Shown here: in pieces, positions 47,620-56,255 of the stretch
Layout: each line of letters starts with the position of its first letter
How positions within the stretch are numbered: position 1 is the first letter of the stretch
Origin: Actinokineospora bangkokensis
GTDB taxonomy: Bacteria > Actinomycetota > Actinomycetes > Mycobacteriales > Pseudonocardiaceae
Reading direction: 5' to 3'
Assembly: GCF_001940455.1 (NCBI RefSeq)
Contig: NZ_MKQR01000017.1
Coordinates: forward strand, 288,081 to 352,080
Length of the DNA: 64,000 nt
Position numbers and translations under genes: made by a program
The notes under the pieces: generated by a model
What the model saw: only the letters and a program-made list of their open reading frames with translations
The model's database searches: none
Told to the model about the DNA's origin: nothing

Positions 47620-49329
47620 TCAGCTGTCGCGGGGGTAGAGCTTGAGGACCTCGCCCTTGAGGGTGGCCTCCAGGTAGGCACCGCCGTAGTCGTCGCTGAG
47701 GTAGAGGCGCAGGGACGGGGTGTCGTCGATGATGTCGCAGGACACGATGAAGTAGCGGAGGGTGGGCTTGGGCACGCCGAGTTCCTTGGCGGCCCGGTCC
47801 CACAGGGCGGGCAGGGCGTCCCAGTTGACGTCGTTGAGGTCGAGGACGGCGCGGTCGGGGTCGACGCGGTCGGGGCCCTCCCGGGTGGCGGTCCCGTCGC
47901 GGTACTCGAAGTCGTCGAAGCCGTTCTTGACCGCGGGGGTGGGGGCGGACGCGGAGGCGTGGTCGTCGTAGACGGTCATCTCCGCGACCTTCGTGCCGCC
48001 GATGACCCCGGTGAGGGCGCCGACCACCTGCCGCGCCCCGGCGGGGCTGAGCAGGTCGTCGGTCGCGGCGGCAGCGGTGGTGGCGGGCGGGGCGGCCGTG
48101 GTCGTCGGCGCGGGCGTGGCACCGCCCGCGGTCCCGGGGTCGACCGGGGCGCCCACCCGCTGCGTGGTGGCACCCGTGCTCGGCGCGCCCGCGCGGGTGC
48201 CCGCCGGGTCGTCGTCGCCCAGGCCGCGGACGACGAGGCCGACCGCCAGCACGGCGGCCAGCGAGACCACGGCCACCACCGCGGCGATCGCGCGCCTGCG
48301 CCCCGGCGGCGTCACCGGCCGCGACGCCTGCCCGGGTCGCGCCCACTGGGTCGTGCCGGGGCCCGGGCTCGGGAACCCGGTGTGCGGCGTCGGGAACCCG
48401 GGGTGCGGCGGGGCGGGGAAACCCGCGGGGGTGGGCGGGCCCAGCGGGGCCGCGAACCCGGCCGGGGTGGGCGGGCCGAAGGGGGCGCCGCCGTGCTCGA
48501 CGGCGGCGAGCATCCGGTCGAAGGCCTCCCCGGTGGGCCGCGCCGCCGGGTCGGGCACCAGGACCGCGGCCAGCGCGGGGCCCAGCGGCCCGGCGCGCCG
48601 CGCGGGCGGCACCGGTTCGGTCATCACCGCGGCGAGGGTGGCCATGGTGGTCGCGCGGCGCAGCGGGTGGTGGCCCTCGACGGCGACGTAGAGCAACATC
48701 GCCAGCGACCACAGGTCCGAGGCGGTGCGCGTCTCGTCCCCGCGCAGCCGCTCCGGCGCGATGTACTCCGGCGAGCCGATGACCTCGCCGGTGGCGGTGA
48801 GCTGGCCGGAGTCGTGCAGGGCGGCGATGCCGAAGTCGGTGAGCACCGCGCTGCCGTCGGTGCGCAGCAGCACGTTGCCCGGCTTGACGTCGCGGTGCAT
48901 CACCCCGGCGGCGTGCGCGGCCCGCAGCGCCGCGAGCACGTCGCGGCCGATCCCGGCCGCCTCCGCCGGGGTCAGCACGCCCTCGCGCAGCCTGCCCTCC
49001 AGCGAGGTGCCGCGGACGAACTCCATGACGATCCACGGGTACGGCGAGTCGTCGGACTCGATGATCTGGTAGATCGAGACGACGTTGGGGTGCTGCAACC
49101 GGGCCAGCGCGCGCGACTCGCGCAGCACCCGCTCCCGCTGCTGGGCGGCCAGCGCCGGGTCGTGCTCGTGGAGCGCGGCGTCGACCGGCCGCACCTCCTT
49201 GATGGCGACCTCGCGCTGGAGGCCGACGTCCACGGCCCGCCACACGGTCCCCATGCCACCGCTGCCCAGCGGCGCCAACAGCTCGAACCGGCCACCCACC
49301 ACGCGCCCGGTCTGCTCTCCCTCAGACAC
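47620..49329 (-). CDS. Membrane-anchored Ser/Thr protein kinase (PknB family) with extracytoplasmic domain
   Basis: A 569-residue kinase. The N-terminal catalytic domain (about 12-275) has LGSGGMGTVW, the ATP Lys in VAIKEV, HRDVKPGNVLL and DFGIAAL. A Gly/Pro-rich juxtamembrane region follows, then one TM helix (IAAVVAVVSLAAVLAVGLVV, about 350-370), a Thr/Ala/Pro-rich linker, and a C-terminal domain of about 150 residues that lacks PASTA repeats and ends in YLEATLKGEVLKLYP. The outside domain resembles an unassigned sensor. Actinobacterial kinases of this build tune growth and secondary metabolism. The start ATG is divergent from an amino-acid permease gene. Confidence 0.92.
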   Translation of the reverse strand: MSEGEQTGRVVGGRFELLAPLGSGGMGTVWRAVDVGLQREVAIKEVRPVDAALHEHDPALAAQQRERVLRESRALARLQHPNVVSIYQIIESDDSPYPWIVMEFVRGTSLEGRLREGVLTPAEAAGIGRDVLAALRAAHAAGVMHRDVKPGNVLLRTDGSAVLTDFGIAALHDSGQLTATGEVIGSPEYIAPERLRGDETRTASDLWSLAMLLYVAVEGHHPLRRATTMATLAAVMTEPVPPARRAGPLGPALAAVLVPDPAARPTGEAFDRMLAAVEHGGAPFGPPTPAGFAAPLGPPTPAGFPAPPHPGFPTPHTGFPSPGPGTTQWARPGQASRPVTPPGRRRAIAAVVAVVSLAAVLAVGLVVRGLGDDDPAGTRAGAPSTGATTQRVGAPVDPGTAGGATPAPTTTAAPPATTAAAATDDLLSPAGARQVVGALTGVIGGTKVAEMTVYDDHASASAPTPAVKNGFDDFEYRDGTATREGPDRVDPDRAVLDLNDVNWDALPALWDRAAKELGVPKPTLRYFIVSCDIIDDTPSLRLYLSDDYGGAYLEATLKGEVLKLYPRDS

Positions 49330-49461
49330 CGCGCCACGCTAGCAACCACCCCCACCGCCCCGGCCCCCGACAGCCACCTCTTCGCACAGGTGAACCGCCC
49401 CGGTCGCCTATCGTGCGCGGCAGGGACCCGCGGCGGGCGGGGCGGCAGGGGGAGGTGGGGT

Positions 49462-50712
49462 GTGCCCGGACCCGAGCTGCGCCGTCGCCTGAGCACGTCC
49501 GACGCGGTGGTCATCGGCCTCGGGGCGATGGTCGGGGCGGGGGTGTTCACCGCGTTCGCCCCCGCGGCCCGCGCCGCCGGTGCGGCCCTGCTGCTGGGGC
49601 TGGCCGTCGCCGCCGTGGTCGCCTACTGCAACGCGGTGGCCTCCGCGCAGTTGGCGGCGGTGTACCCGACCTCCGGCGGCACCTACGCCTACGGCCGCGA
49701 ACGGCTCGGCGACTGGTGGGGCTTCACCGCCGGGTGGGGCTTCGTGGTGGGCAAGTCGGCGTCCTGCGCGGCGATGGCCCTGACCTTCGCCACCTACGCC
49801 GTGCCGGGTCCGCCCTGGGCGCAGCGGGTGGTGGCGGTGGCGGCTGTCCTCGGGGTGGCCGCGCTCAACCTGCGCGGTGTCACCCGGACGGTCGCGATGA
49901 CCCGGGTCCTGGTCTGCACCAGCCTCGCCGCCCTGGCCGCGGTGGTCGTCGGCGTCCTCGCGGGCGGCCGGGCGGACCCGGCGAACCTGACCGACTGGGC
50001 GGGCGCGAGCCCGCTGGGCGTGCTGCAGGCGGCGGGCCTGCTGTTCTTCGCCTTCGCGGGCTACGCGCGGGTCGCCACCCTGGGCGAGGAGGTGCGCGAC
50101 CCCCGGCGCACCATCCCCCGCGCCATCCCGATCGCCCTGCTGATCACCGTGGCGGTCTACCTGGTGGTGGGCGTGGTGGCCCTGCTGGTGCTCGGCCCGC
50201 AGCGCCTGGCCTCCGCCGCGGCCCCCCTGACCGCCGCGGTCGAGGCAGGCGGCGTCGGCGGCTTGGCCCCGGTGGTGCGGGTGGGCGCGGCGCTGGCGTC
50301 GCTGGGCGCGCTGCTGGCCCTGGTCGCGGGCATCGGCCGCACCGCCATGGCCATGGCCCGCCACCGCGACCTGCCCGCCCCCCTGGCCGCCGTCCACCCC
50401 ACCCGCCACGTCCCGCACCGCGCGGAGGTGGCGGTCGCGCTGCTCGTGGCGCTGGCGGTGTCCCTGGTGGACCTGCGCGGCGCCATCGGCTTCTCCTCCT
50501 TCGGCGTCCTGGTCTACTACGCCATCGCCAACGCGGCGGCGTTCACCCTGCCCCGCGAGCAGCGCCGCTGGCCGCGCTGGCTGTCGGTCCTGGGGCTGGT
50601 CGGCTGCGCGGCCCTGGTGGTGACCCTGCCCTGGCAGTCCGTGCTGGCGGGCGCGGCGGTGTTCGCCGTGGGCCTGCTGGGCCGGGCGGTCGTGCGCCGC
50701 GGGCGGGGGTGA
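49462..50712 (+). CDS. APC-family amino-acid/polyamine permease
   Basis: A 416-residue, 12-helix membrane transporter from GTG 49462 (GGGGGAGGTGGG upstream). VVIGLGAMVGAGVFTAFAPAA is the typical first helix with the substrate-binding GAMVGAGVF bend, followed by YPTSGGTYAYGRERLG and, in helix 6, FFAFAGYARVATLGEEV. These are amino-acid antiporter/permease marks; the specific amino acid is not predictable. It is divergent from the kinase gene and convergent, with 7 bases between, to the DHA2 exporter gene. Confidence 0.9.
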   Translation: MPGPELRRRLSTSDAVVIGLGAMVGAGVFTAFAPAARAAGAALLLGLAVAAVVAYCNAVASAQLAAVYPTSGGTYAYGRERLGDWWGFTAGWGFVVGKSASCAAMALTFATYAVPGPPWAQRVVAVAAVLGVAALNLRGVTRTVAMTRVLVCTSLAALAAVVVGVLAGGRADPANLTDWAGASPLGVLQAAGLLFFAFAGYARVATLGEEVRDPRRTIPRAIPIALLITVAVYLVVGVVALLVLGPQRLASAAAPLTAAVEAGGVGGLAPVVRVGAALASLGALLALVAGIGRTAMAMARHRDLPAPLAAVHPTRHVPHRAEVAVALLVALAVSLVDLRGAIGFSSFGVLVYYAIANAAAFTLPREQRRWPRWLSVLGLVGCAALVVTLPWQSVLAGAAVFAVGLLGRAVVRRGRG

Positions 50713-50719
50713 TCGGGGA

Positions 50720-52168
50720 TCACGCCGCCCGCGCGCGGACCACGCCGAAGGCGACCAGGGCGGCCGCGGCGAGGGTCAGGACCACGCCGGAGAGCACGGC
50801 GGCCTGGTGGAACTCGGCGGCTTGGCCTGCGGTCCAGTGGGCGGCGGTGATGGAGCCGGTGAACAGGGCGGCGAGGGTGGTGCCGGTGACGGCGACGCCC
50901 GCGGCGGAGGTGACCTCGGTGGCGGTGTCGGTGAGCGCGGCGCCGATGGTGGTGCGGTTGTCGGGCAGGCCGCGCAGGACGTTGACGGCGGCGACGGCGC
51001 CGACGACCCGCATGCCCGCGGCGACCAGGGCCAGGGCGACGGCGACCCACGGGTAGCCCAGGCCGCCGAGCAGGGTGTAGACGGCCAGGCCGAGCACCAC
51101 CGAGGACGCGCTCAGCCAGGCGGCGCGGCCGAGGCCGAGCCTGCGGACGACCGGGCCGACCAGGGCGCCGCCCGCGATGAGGACCACGACCTGCGGCAGC
51201 AGGCCGAGGGCGGCGCGGGTGGGCGACCAGCCCCAGGCCAGTTGCAGGTGCAGGGTCACCAGGTAGCCCAGCCCGGCGGTGGCCAGCGCGGCCGCGGCCT
51301 TGTAGACCAGACCGCTGGCGACCAGCGGCCGGGCGACCAGGCGCAGGTCGAGCAGGGGGTGGCGGGCGGTGCGCTGGCGCCGGGTGAACAGGGCCGCGCT
51401 CGCGGCGGCGCCCGCGGTGGCCGCCCACGGGGTCCAGGAGCCCGCGCCAGCCTCGACGAACAGGGTGGGGGCGGTGAGGGCGAGCACCACGGTGAGCGTG
51501 CCGAGGACGGCGCCGGGCACGTCGACGGGGTCGCGGTGCAGGTCGGCCGGGTCGTCGGCGGCGATGCCCGACCGCACGCCGAGGACGGCCAGGGCGGCGA
51601 TGGGGACGTTGGCCAGCAGCAGCACCTGCCACGGGGCGACGGCGAGCACGGCGCCGCCGAGGGTCGGGCCGACGGCGAGCCCGACCAGGCCGACGGTGGA
51701 GATCAGCGTCGTGGCGCGCACGCGCAGGTCGTCGTCGGCGAACAGGCGGAAGGCCAGCGCCATCGAGCCGGGGGTGGTCATCGCCGCGGCGACGCCGGTG
51801 GCGGCCCGCACGGCGATCAACCCGCCCGCGGTGGTGACGAAGGCGGTGGCCAGGCTGGCGGCGCCGAGCAGCACCAGCCCGACGAGCATCACCCGCCGCC
51901 TGCCGAACCGGTCGGCCACGGCGCCGAAGGCGAGCATCAGCCCGCCGAAGACGACCGCGTAGGCGCTGGTGACCCACTGCAGGGCGGTGGTGGAGGTGTG
52001 CAGGTCGCGCCCGATGGTGGGCAGGGCGACGGTGAGGATCGAATTGTCGAGCATCTCGAACAGGAAGACGGCGGACAGCCCCGCCAGCGCCACCCACGCC
52101 GCGCGCAGCGTCTGCGGGCGGGCGGGTCCAGGCGGTTCTACGGGCTGTTCGTGCAGGTGAGCGGTCAT
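50720..52168 (-). CDS. DHA2-family (QacA/EmrB-like) multidrug MFS exporter
   Basis: A 482-residue, 14-helix MFS protein. FLFEMLDNSILTVALPTIGRD is the DHA2 first helix with the conserved D-x-S/T-I-V-N/T-V-A-L-P pattern; LQWVTSAYAV and FGRRRVMLVG (loop motif A), and GSMALAFRLF (motif C region) follow. It should expel cationic or amphipathic toxic compounds with protons. A TetR gene is divergent, and three palindromic operators lie between the two, one of them 24 bases before this gene's ATG. Confidence 0.92.
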   Translation of the reverse strand: MTAHLHEQPVEPPGPARPQTLRAAWVALAGLSAVFLFEMLDNSILTVALPTIGRDLHTSTTALQWVTSAYAVVFGGLMLAFGAVADRFGRRRVMLVGLVLLGAASLATAFVTTAGGLIAVRAATGVAAAMTTPGSMALAFRLFADDDLRVRATTLISTVGLVGLAVGPTLGGAVLAVAPWQVLLLANVPIAALAVLGVRSGIAADDPADLHRDPVDVPGAVLGTLTVVLALTAPTLFVEAGAGSWTPWAATAGAAASAALFTRRQRTARHPLLDLRLVARPLVASGLVYKAAAALATAGLGYLVTLHLQLAWGWSPTRAALGLLPQVVVLIAGGALVGPVVRRLGLGRAAWLSASSVVLGLAVYTLLGGLGYPWVAVALALVAAGMRVVGAVAAVNVLRGLPDNRTTIGAALTDTATEVTSAAGVAVTGTTLAALFTGSITAAHWTAGQAAEFHQAAVLSGVVLTLAAAALVAFGVVRARAA

Positions 52169-52191
52169 GGGACGCCTCTCGGATCGGTGAC

Positions 52192-52263
52192 GAACACCGT
52201 TCTACTCCGGAACAGTGTTCGTGACAAGACGAGCGCTGTTCAAAGTGGTTCGGAACACTGTTC
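52192..52263. promoter_or_regulatory. Triple TetR-type operator array
   Basis: Three copies of an 11-base palindrome: GAACACCGTTC (52192-52202), GAACAGTGTTC (52210-52220) and GAACACTGTTC (52253-52263); the last two are perfect apart from the central base. The third lies 21 bases before the TetR ATG and next to a TAGACT -10-like hexamer. Confidence 0.8.
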
Positions 52264-52284
52264 GCGAGCGGCTAGACTGCGCCC

Positions 52285-53022
52285 ATGTCACCGACCCCGC
52301 AGCAGCGCCGGGCCGCACGCCACCAGCTCGCCACGGGCCCGGTCGCCACCCGGCGCGGCCCCGCGGGCGCGCGCAAGAAGCCGATCACGGTGGACCTGAT
52401 CGTCGACACCGCGTTCGCGATCGTGGCCGCCGAGGGCTACGACGCGCTCACCATGCGCAGGCTCGCCACCACCCTGGAGACCGGCCCGTCCTCGCTCTAC
52501 GCGCACGTGGTGAACAAGGAGGACCTGGACGAGCTGCTGATCGGCAGGCTGTGCGCGCGGGTCGCCCTGCCCGAGCCCGACCCCGCCACCTGGCGCGACC
52601 AGCTGGTCGACGTGTGCACCCAGCTGCGCGAGCAGTACCTGCGCTACCCGGGCATCTCCCAGGCCGCCTTCGCCGCCGCCCCCACCAACCTCGACACCCT
52701 CCGCCTGGCCGAGGGCCTGCTGGGCATCCTGCTGGCGGGCGGCGTGCCCCCGCAGACCGCGGCGTGGGCGATCGACGCCCTGGTGCTCTACGTCAACGCC
52801 CACACCCTGGAGGTCTCCCTCGCCCGCCGCCGCCCCGCCCGCGACGACGACACCTGGGTGGTCAGCCGCGACGAGGTCCTGCGCCGCTTCGCCGCGCTCC
52901 CGGAGACCTACCCGCACACCAAGCGGCACGCCGACGAGCTGACCACGGGCACCCCCGAGGACCGCTTCGCCTTCACCGTGCGCCTCATGGTCGACGGCCT
53001 GGTCGGCTCGGCGCAGGGGTGA
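52285..53022 (+). CDS. TetR-family repressor of the adjacent exporter
   Basis: A 245-residue regulator. Residues 30-80 form the TetR DNA-binding domain (ITVDLIVDTAFAIVAAEGYDALTMRRLATTLE, here broken only for naming, with the recognition helix GPSSLYAHV). The C-terminal TetR_C domain should bind the exporter's substrate. Its divergent neighbour is the DHA2 exporter, and three GAACANTGTTC-like sites fill the gap, a classic drug-responsive pair. A TAGACT hexamer ends 7 bases before the ATG and no Shine-Dalgarno is visible, so the message may be leaderless. Confidence 0.92.
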   Translation: MSPTPQQRRAARHQLATGPVATRRGPAGARKKPITVDLIVDTAFAIVAAEGYDALTMRRLATTLETGPSSLYAHVVNKEDLDELLIGRLCARVALPEPDPATWRDQLVDVCTQLREQYLRYPGISQAAFAAAPTNLDTLRLAEGLLGILLAGGVPPQTAAWAIDALVLYVNAHTLEVSLARRRPARDDDTWVVSRDEVLRRFAALPETYPHTKRHADELTTGTPEDRFAFTVRLMVDGLVGSAQG

Positions 53023-53053
53023 CGACGCTTGTCCACCCGGGACAGGCGGACCG

Positions 53054-53099
53054 CCGCTGGGCGTTGGGGCGCAACGCGTTGCGCCGGTCGGCCCAGCGG
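53054..53099 (+). terminator. Large palindrome after the TetR gene
   Basis: CCGCTGGGC and GCCCAGCGG enclose an 18-base perfect palindrome GGCGCAACGCGTTGCGCC (53068-53085). Position and shape fit a transcription terminator, though the centre could also be a protein-binding site. Confidence 0.6.
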
Positions 53100-53200
53100 G
53101 GCGGCGGCAGAGCGGCCGCTCCTCGCCGCGCGCCGTGTGATCGTCCGGCGCCGGGGGTAGGTGGAGGGCACTCGTGTCCCACGGAGGAAGGCGGCGCGCA

Positions 53201-53353
53201 ATGCCTCGCGTGCAGCAGCACCGGCGCAGGCTGCCGGGGAGTTGGTTCCGGACCACCAGCGTGCGGAGCCACTACCGGAAGTCCCCTGCCCTGATCCCGA
53301 CCATCATCGCGGTGGTCCTCGCCCTGGTCCTCCTGGCGGTCCTGATCTTCTAG
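53201..53353 (+). CDS. Small membrane protein (50 residues)
   Basis: ATG 53201 to TAG 53353. The first half is very basic (MPRVQQHRRRLPGSWFRTTS...), the second half is a single hydrophobic helix (ALIPTIIAVVLALVLLAVLI) that ends the protein. GGAGGA lies 12 bases upstream. Basic-in, tail-anchored topology is typical of small regulatory or stabilising membrane proteins. No homologue is recognised. It converges with and overlaps the stop codon of the MerR-type gene by four bases. It is too short for many gene finders, so it may be missing from standard annotation. Confidence 0.6.
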   Translation: MPRVQQHRRRLPGSWFRTTSVRSHYRKSPALIPTIIAVVLALVLLAVLIF

Positions 53354-54117
53354 CGGGCCGGGTTCTCGGGCGGACGGCGTCGGGCGGGGGTGCGGGCTGG
53401 GACCGCGCCCCCGCCCGACGCCTGCCCGGACCGCTCCAGCAGGGCGAGGTAGTCGTCGAGCCGGGCCGCGCCGGTAAGCAGCGCGCGGCCTCGGGCCAGG
53501 AGGCGGGCCTGCCACGCGTCGAGGAAGGCGGCCAAGTCCCCCGCGCCACCGGCGGCCCGCAAGGATTCCACGAAACGGGCCACCTGGGGCAGCGGGTGGT
53601 GGCCGCGGCGGAGCTGCCGGGCCACTTCGGCATCGCGCACGGACTCCGGCCCGTAGACCCGGTGACCGGTGGCGCGGTCGCGCTCGGGGCGCAGGATGCC
53701 CGCCGCCTCCCACGTGCGCAAGGTCGCCGGGTGCAGGCCGAGCCGCCGCGCGAGTTCGCCCACCGACAACGGCGGAGAAGCGGTGGCGGCGGGCGTGCCC
53801 GACAGGTCGTCCAGGGCGGCTGCCACCTCCGAGCGGGTGCGGCGCTCGGCGGTGAGGGCGGCGTGGGCCGAGTCGATGAGCCGGTAGGCGGCGTCGAGGT
53901 CACCCCGGTGGGTCGCGCGCAGGATCTCCACCGCCTGCTGGTGGCCGTGGCCGGGGCGCAGCGCGAGGAACGCGCGGAGAGCCTGGGCGTGCAGGGGCGT
54001 GTAGTGCCGGTACCCGGAGCCGGTGCGCTCGGCGGGCGGCAGCGCGCCCGCGTCCTCGTAGTTGCGCACGGCCTGGGCGGACAGGCCGTGCTCCCGCGCG
54101 AGGTCGACCGGCCGCAC
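53350..54117 (-). CDS. MerR-type regulator with two HTH domains
   Basis: About 255 residues from GTG 54117, chosen because AAAGGGGG lies 5 bases upstream; GTG 54144 is the in-frame alternative. Residues 1-60 form a MerR winged helix (LAREHGLSAQAVRNYEDAGAL then SGYRHYTP). A second MerR-like helix-turn-helix begins near 115 (LSVGELARRLGLHPATLRTWEAAGIL then GHRVYGPE). Two DNA-reading domains in one chain are unusual for MerR proteins, which normally dimerise to obtain two. It is divergent from an erythromycin-esterase gene and likely controls it. Confidence 0.85.
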   Translation of the reverse strand: MRPVDLAREHGLSAQAVRNYEDAGALPPAERTGSGYRHYTPLHAQALRAFLALRPGHGHQQAVEILRATHRGDLDAAYRLIDSAHAALTAERRTRSEVAAALDDLSGTPAATASPPLSVGELARRLGLHPATLRTWEAAGILRPERDRATGHRVYGPESVRDAEVARQLRRGHHPLPQVARFVESLRAAGGAGDLAAFLDAWQARLLARGRALLTGAARLDDYLALLERSGQASGGGAVPARTPARRRPPENPAR

Positions 54118-54200
54118 GTGAACCCCCTTTGAAGCTTTCGGCACTCAACACCACGGCAACGACGACGAAGTTTCACCCGAGTGTTCAACGATACTGTCAA

Positions 54201-54224
54201 GGACCGTTCCGAACGGAAGGGTCC
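54201..54224 (+). promoter_or_regulatory. Hairpin over the ribosome site of the erythromycin esterase gene
   Basis: GGACC-g-TTCCG-aa-CGGAA-g-GGTCC pairs over ten positions and contains the GGAAGGG Shine-Dalgarno, 3 bases before the ATG at 54228. It could limit translation until unfolded. Confidence 0.45.
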
Positions 54225-54227
54225 ACC

Positions 54228-55421
54228 ATGTCCACCACCCACCCCGTCCCCCTCGACGACCCGGCGAGCCTGGGGCGCGCCCTGGACGACCTGTTGGTCA
54301 CCCGGCCCGCACTGCTCGCCCTCGGGGAGCCGACCCACGGCATCGAGGCGTTCCCCCGGCTGCGCAACGACGTCCTGGCCCATCTCGTCGACCGCGGCTT
54401 CCGCTCGATCGCCCTGGAGACGGACGCCTTCGCCGCCGCCCTCGTCGACGACTACACCGCGGGCGGTAACTACGACGTCGACACCCTGGACGTCGACACC
54501 GTGCTGGCCCAGGGCTTCAGCCACGGGTTCGGCAACGTGCCGGGCAACCGCGAACTCCTCGACTGGCTGCGCGAGCACAACGCGGGCCGTGCCCCCGAGG
54601 ACCGCGTGCGCTTCCACGGCTTCGACGCCCCGCTGGAGAGCTCGGGCGCGCCGAGCCCGCGCACAGCCCTTACCCGCGCCGTCGAGCACCTCCCCGAGGC
54701 GCTGCGCCCACCGTCCACGTGCGACCTCGACGCGCTGCTGGGCGAAGACGAGCCGTGGACGAACCCCGCGGCGATGTACGACCCGACCGCCTCGATCGGC
54801 GGCTCCGAGCGGGTCAGGTCCCTGCACGTCGCCGCCGACGACGTGGTGAGCGCCCTGCGCCGCGCGTCCCCCGCGCTGCGCCAGGCCGACCCCACGGGCT
54901 TCGACCTCGCCGTCGCCCACGCCCGCACGGCCCGGGGCCTGCTGCGCTACCACGCCGCCATGGCCCGCGACACCCCCGACCGCATCGGCACCCTGCTCAG
55001 CCTGCGCGCGGAGATGATGGCCGACAACCTGCTGTCCATCGTCGAGCAAGAGCAGCAGCGCGGCCCCACCCTGGTGTTCGCCCACAACGCGCACCTGAAC
55101 CGGGCACTCTCCCGCATCCCCGTGGGTGGGCAGGACGTCAGCTGGGCGAGCGCGGGCGCTCTCGTCGCCCTCACCCTCGGCAGCCGCTACGCCGTCGTCG
55201 TGACCGACTCCAACCCGAACAGCGAACCGGGCACCCTGCAAGGTGAGATGGCCGCGCAGACCCGCACCCGCAGCCTGTTCCAGGGCGGTGCGCTGCCCAG
55301 CGGTGCGGCGGGGAAGCCGATCCTGCCCGGCCACATCCCGCTCACGCCGGACGACCTCGCCGCCGCCGACGCCGTCATCTTCGTCGCGGACACCGACGGC
55401 ACGCGCCACCAGTACTGGTGA
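54228..55421 (+). CDS. Erythromycin-esterase-family protein
   Basis: A 397-residue protein of the EreA/EreB family. ALGEPTHGIEAFPRLRND contains the family Glu and His, FRSIALETDAFAAAL the second block, and VFAHNAHLNR the conserved His pair; FHGFDAPLESSG follows the pattern of EreB-like enzymes. Such enzymes open macrolide lactones, but many members have unknown hydrolytic roles. ATG 54228 lies behind a hairpin that includes the ribosome site, and the divergent MerR-type gene is a likely regulator. It may give self-resistance to an ester or lactone antibiotic. Confidence 0.88.
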   Translation: MSTTHPVPLDDPASLGRALDDLLVTRPALLALGEPTHGIEAFPRLRNDVLAHLVDRGFRSIALETDAFAAALVDDYTAGGNYDVDTLDVDTVLAQGFSHGFGNVPGNRELLDWLREHNAGRAPEDRVRFHGFDAPLESSGAPSPRTALTRAVEHLPEALRPPSTCDLDALLGEDEPWTNPAAMYDPTASIGGSERVRSLHVAADDVVSALRRASPALRQADPTGFDLAVAHARTARGLLRYHAAMARDTPDRIGTLLSLRAEMMADNLLSIVEQEQQRGPTLVFAHNAHLNRALSRIPVGGQDVSWASAGALVALTLGSRYAVVVTDSNPNSEPGTLQGEMAAQTRTRSLFQGGALPSGAAGKPILPGHIPLTPDDLAAADAVIFVADTDGTRHQYW

Positions 55422-55424
55422 CGG

Positions 55425-56255
55425 TCACTTCACCCCGGTGCGGCTCACCCCCTGCACGAAGTACCGCTGGAACACCAGGAACAGCAGCACCATCGGCAAC
55501 ACGGACAGCAGCGCGAACGCCATGGTGCCGCCGTAGTCCGAGCCGTACTGGCCCTGCAGGTAGAGCAGGCCCACCGGGGCGGTGAACAGGCGGTTCTCCT
55601 TCAGCGCGATCAGCGGCCAGGCGAAGTCGTTCCAGCTCTGGAGCAGGGACATGAAGAACAGCACCGCCAGCAGCGGCCGCGACAGCGGGAGCACGATGCC
55701 GAAGAACACCCTGGCGTGCCCGGCGCCGTCGATCCGCGCCGCCTCCACCAGCTCGCGCGGGATGTCCAGGATGGACTGGCGGGCCAGGAACACGCCGAAC
55801 GCCGAGGCCACCGCGGGCAGGATGACCGCCCAGTACGTGCCGTAGAGGCCCAGGGAGATCACGAGCTTGAACTGCGCGACCATGATGACCTGCACGGGCA
55901 CCATCAGCGTCGACAGCGCCACCAGGAACACCGCCCCGGACCCGCGGAACCTCAGCTGTGCCAGGGCGTAGCCCGCCATCGTGCTCGTGGCGACGATGAG
56001 CAGCGACGACACCAGCGCGATCGCCACCGAGTTGCCGAACCACGTCAGCACGGGGTAGCTGTCGAACAGCGTGGTGAAGTTGTCGGTGGTGGGCGCGCCC
56101 GGCCACAGCCGCAGCCCGCCGCCGAGCAGCTCGGCGCGGCTGGTGAACGCGACCACGACCATCCAGTACAGCGGGAACAGCAGCACGGCGGCGAGCACCA
56201 GCGCCAGCAGCAGCCGCACGACCAGCCCCACCCGCTCGCGCACCGCGGCGCTCAT
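55425..56255 (-). CDS. Sugar ABC transporter permease (MalG-like)
   Basis: A 276-residue inner-membrane protein with six helices. The EAA loop is ELVEAARIDGAGHARVFFGI (ARIDGA-x-x-x-x-x-F-x-x-I/V), the contact site for the ATPase. LFPLYWMVVVAFTSRAEL is the family's first segment and QSWNDFAWPLIALKE the late periplasmic part. It is the last gene of a substrate-binding protein, permease, permease operon, overlapping the upstream permease by ATGA. No ATPase gene is included; a shared MsiK-like ATPase elsewhere is the norm in actinomycetes. Confidence 0.93.
   Translation of the reverse strand: MSAAVRERVGLVVRLLLALVLAAVLLFPLYWMVVVAFTSRAELLGGGLRLWPGAPTTDNFTTLFDSYPVLTWFGNSVAIALVSSLLIVATSTMAGYALAQLRFRGSGAVFLVALSTLMVPVQVIMVAQFKLVISLGLYGTYWAVILPAVASAFGVFLARQSILDIPRELVEAARIDGAGHARVFFGIVLPLSRPLLAVLFFMSLLQSWNDFAWPLIALKENRLFTAPVGLLYLQGQYGSDYGGTMAFALLSVLPMVLLFLVFQRYFVQGVSRTGVK

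Noticed and set aside
47137-49400. A long rightward open frame opposite the kinase
   Set aside because: Shadow of the kinase; coding begins only at 49462 with the permease.
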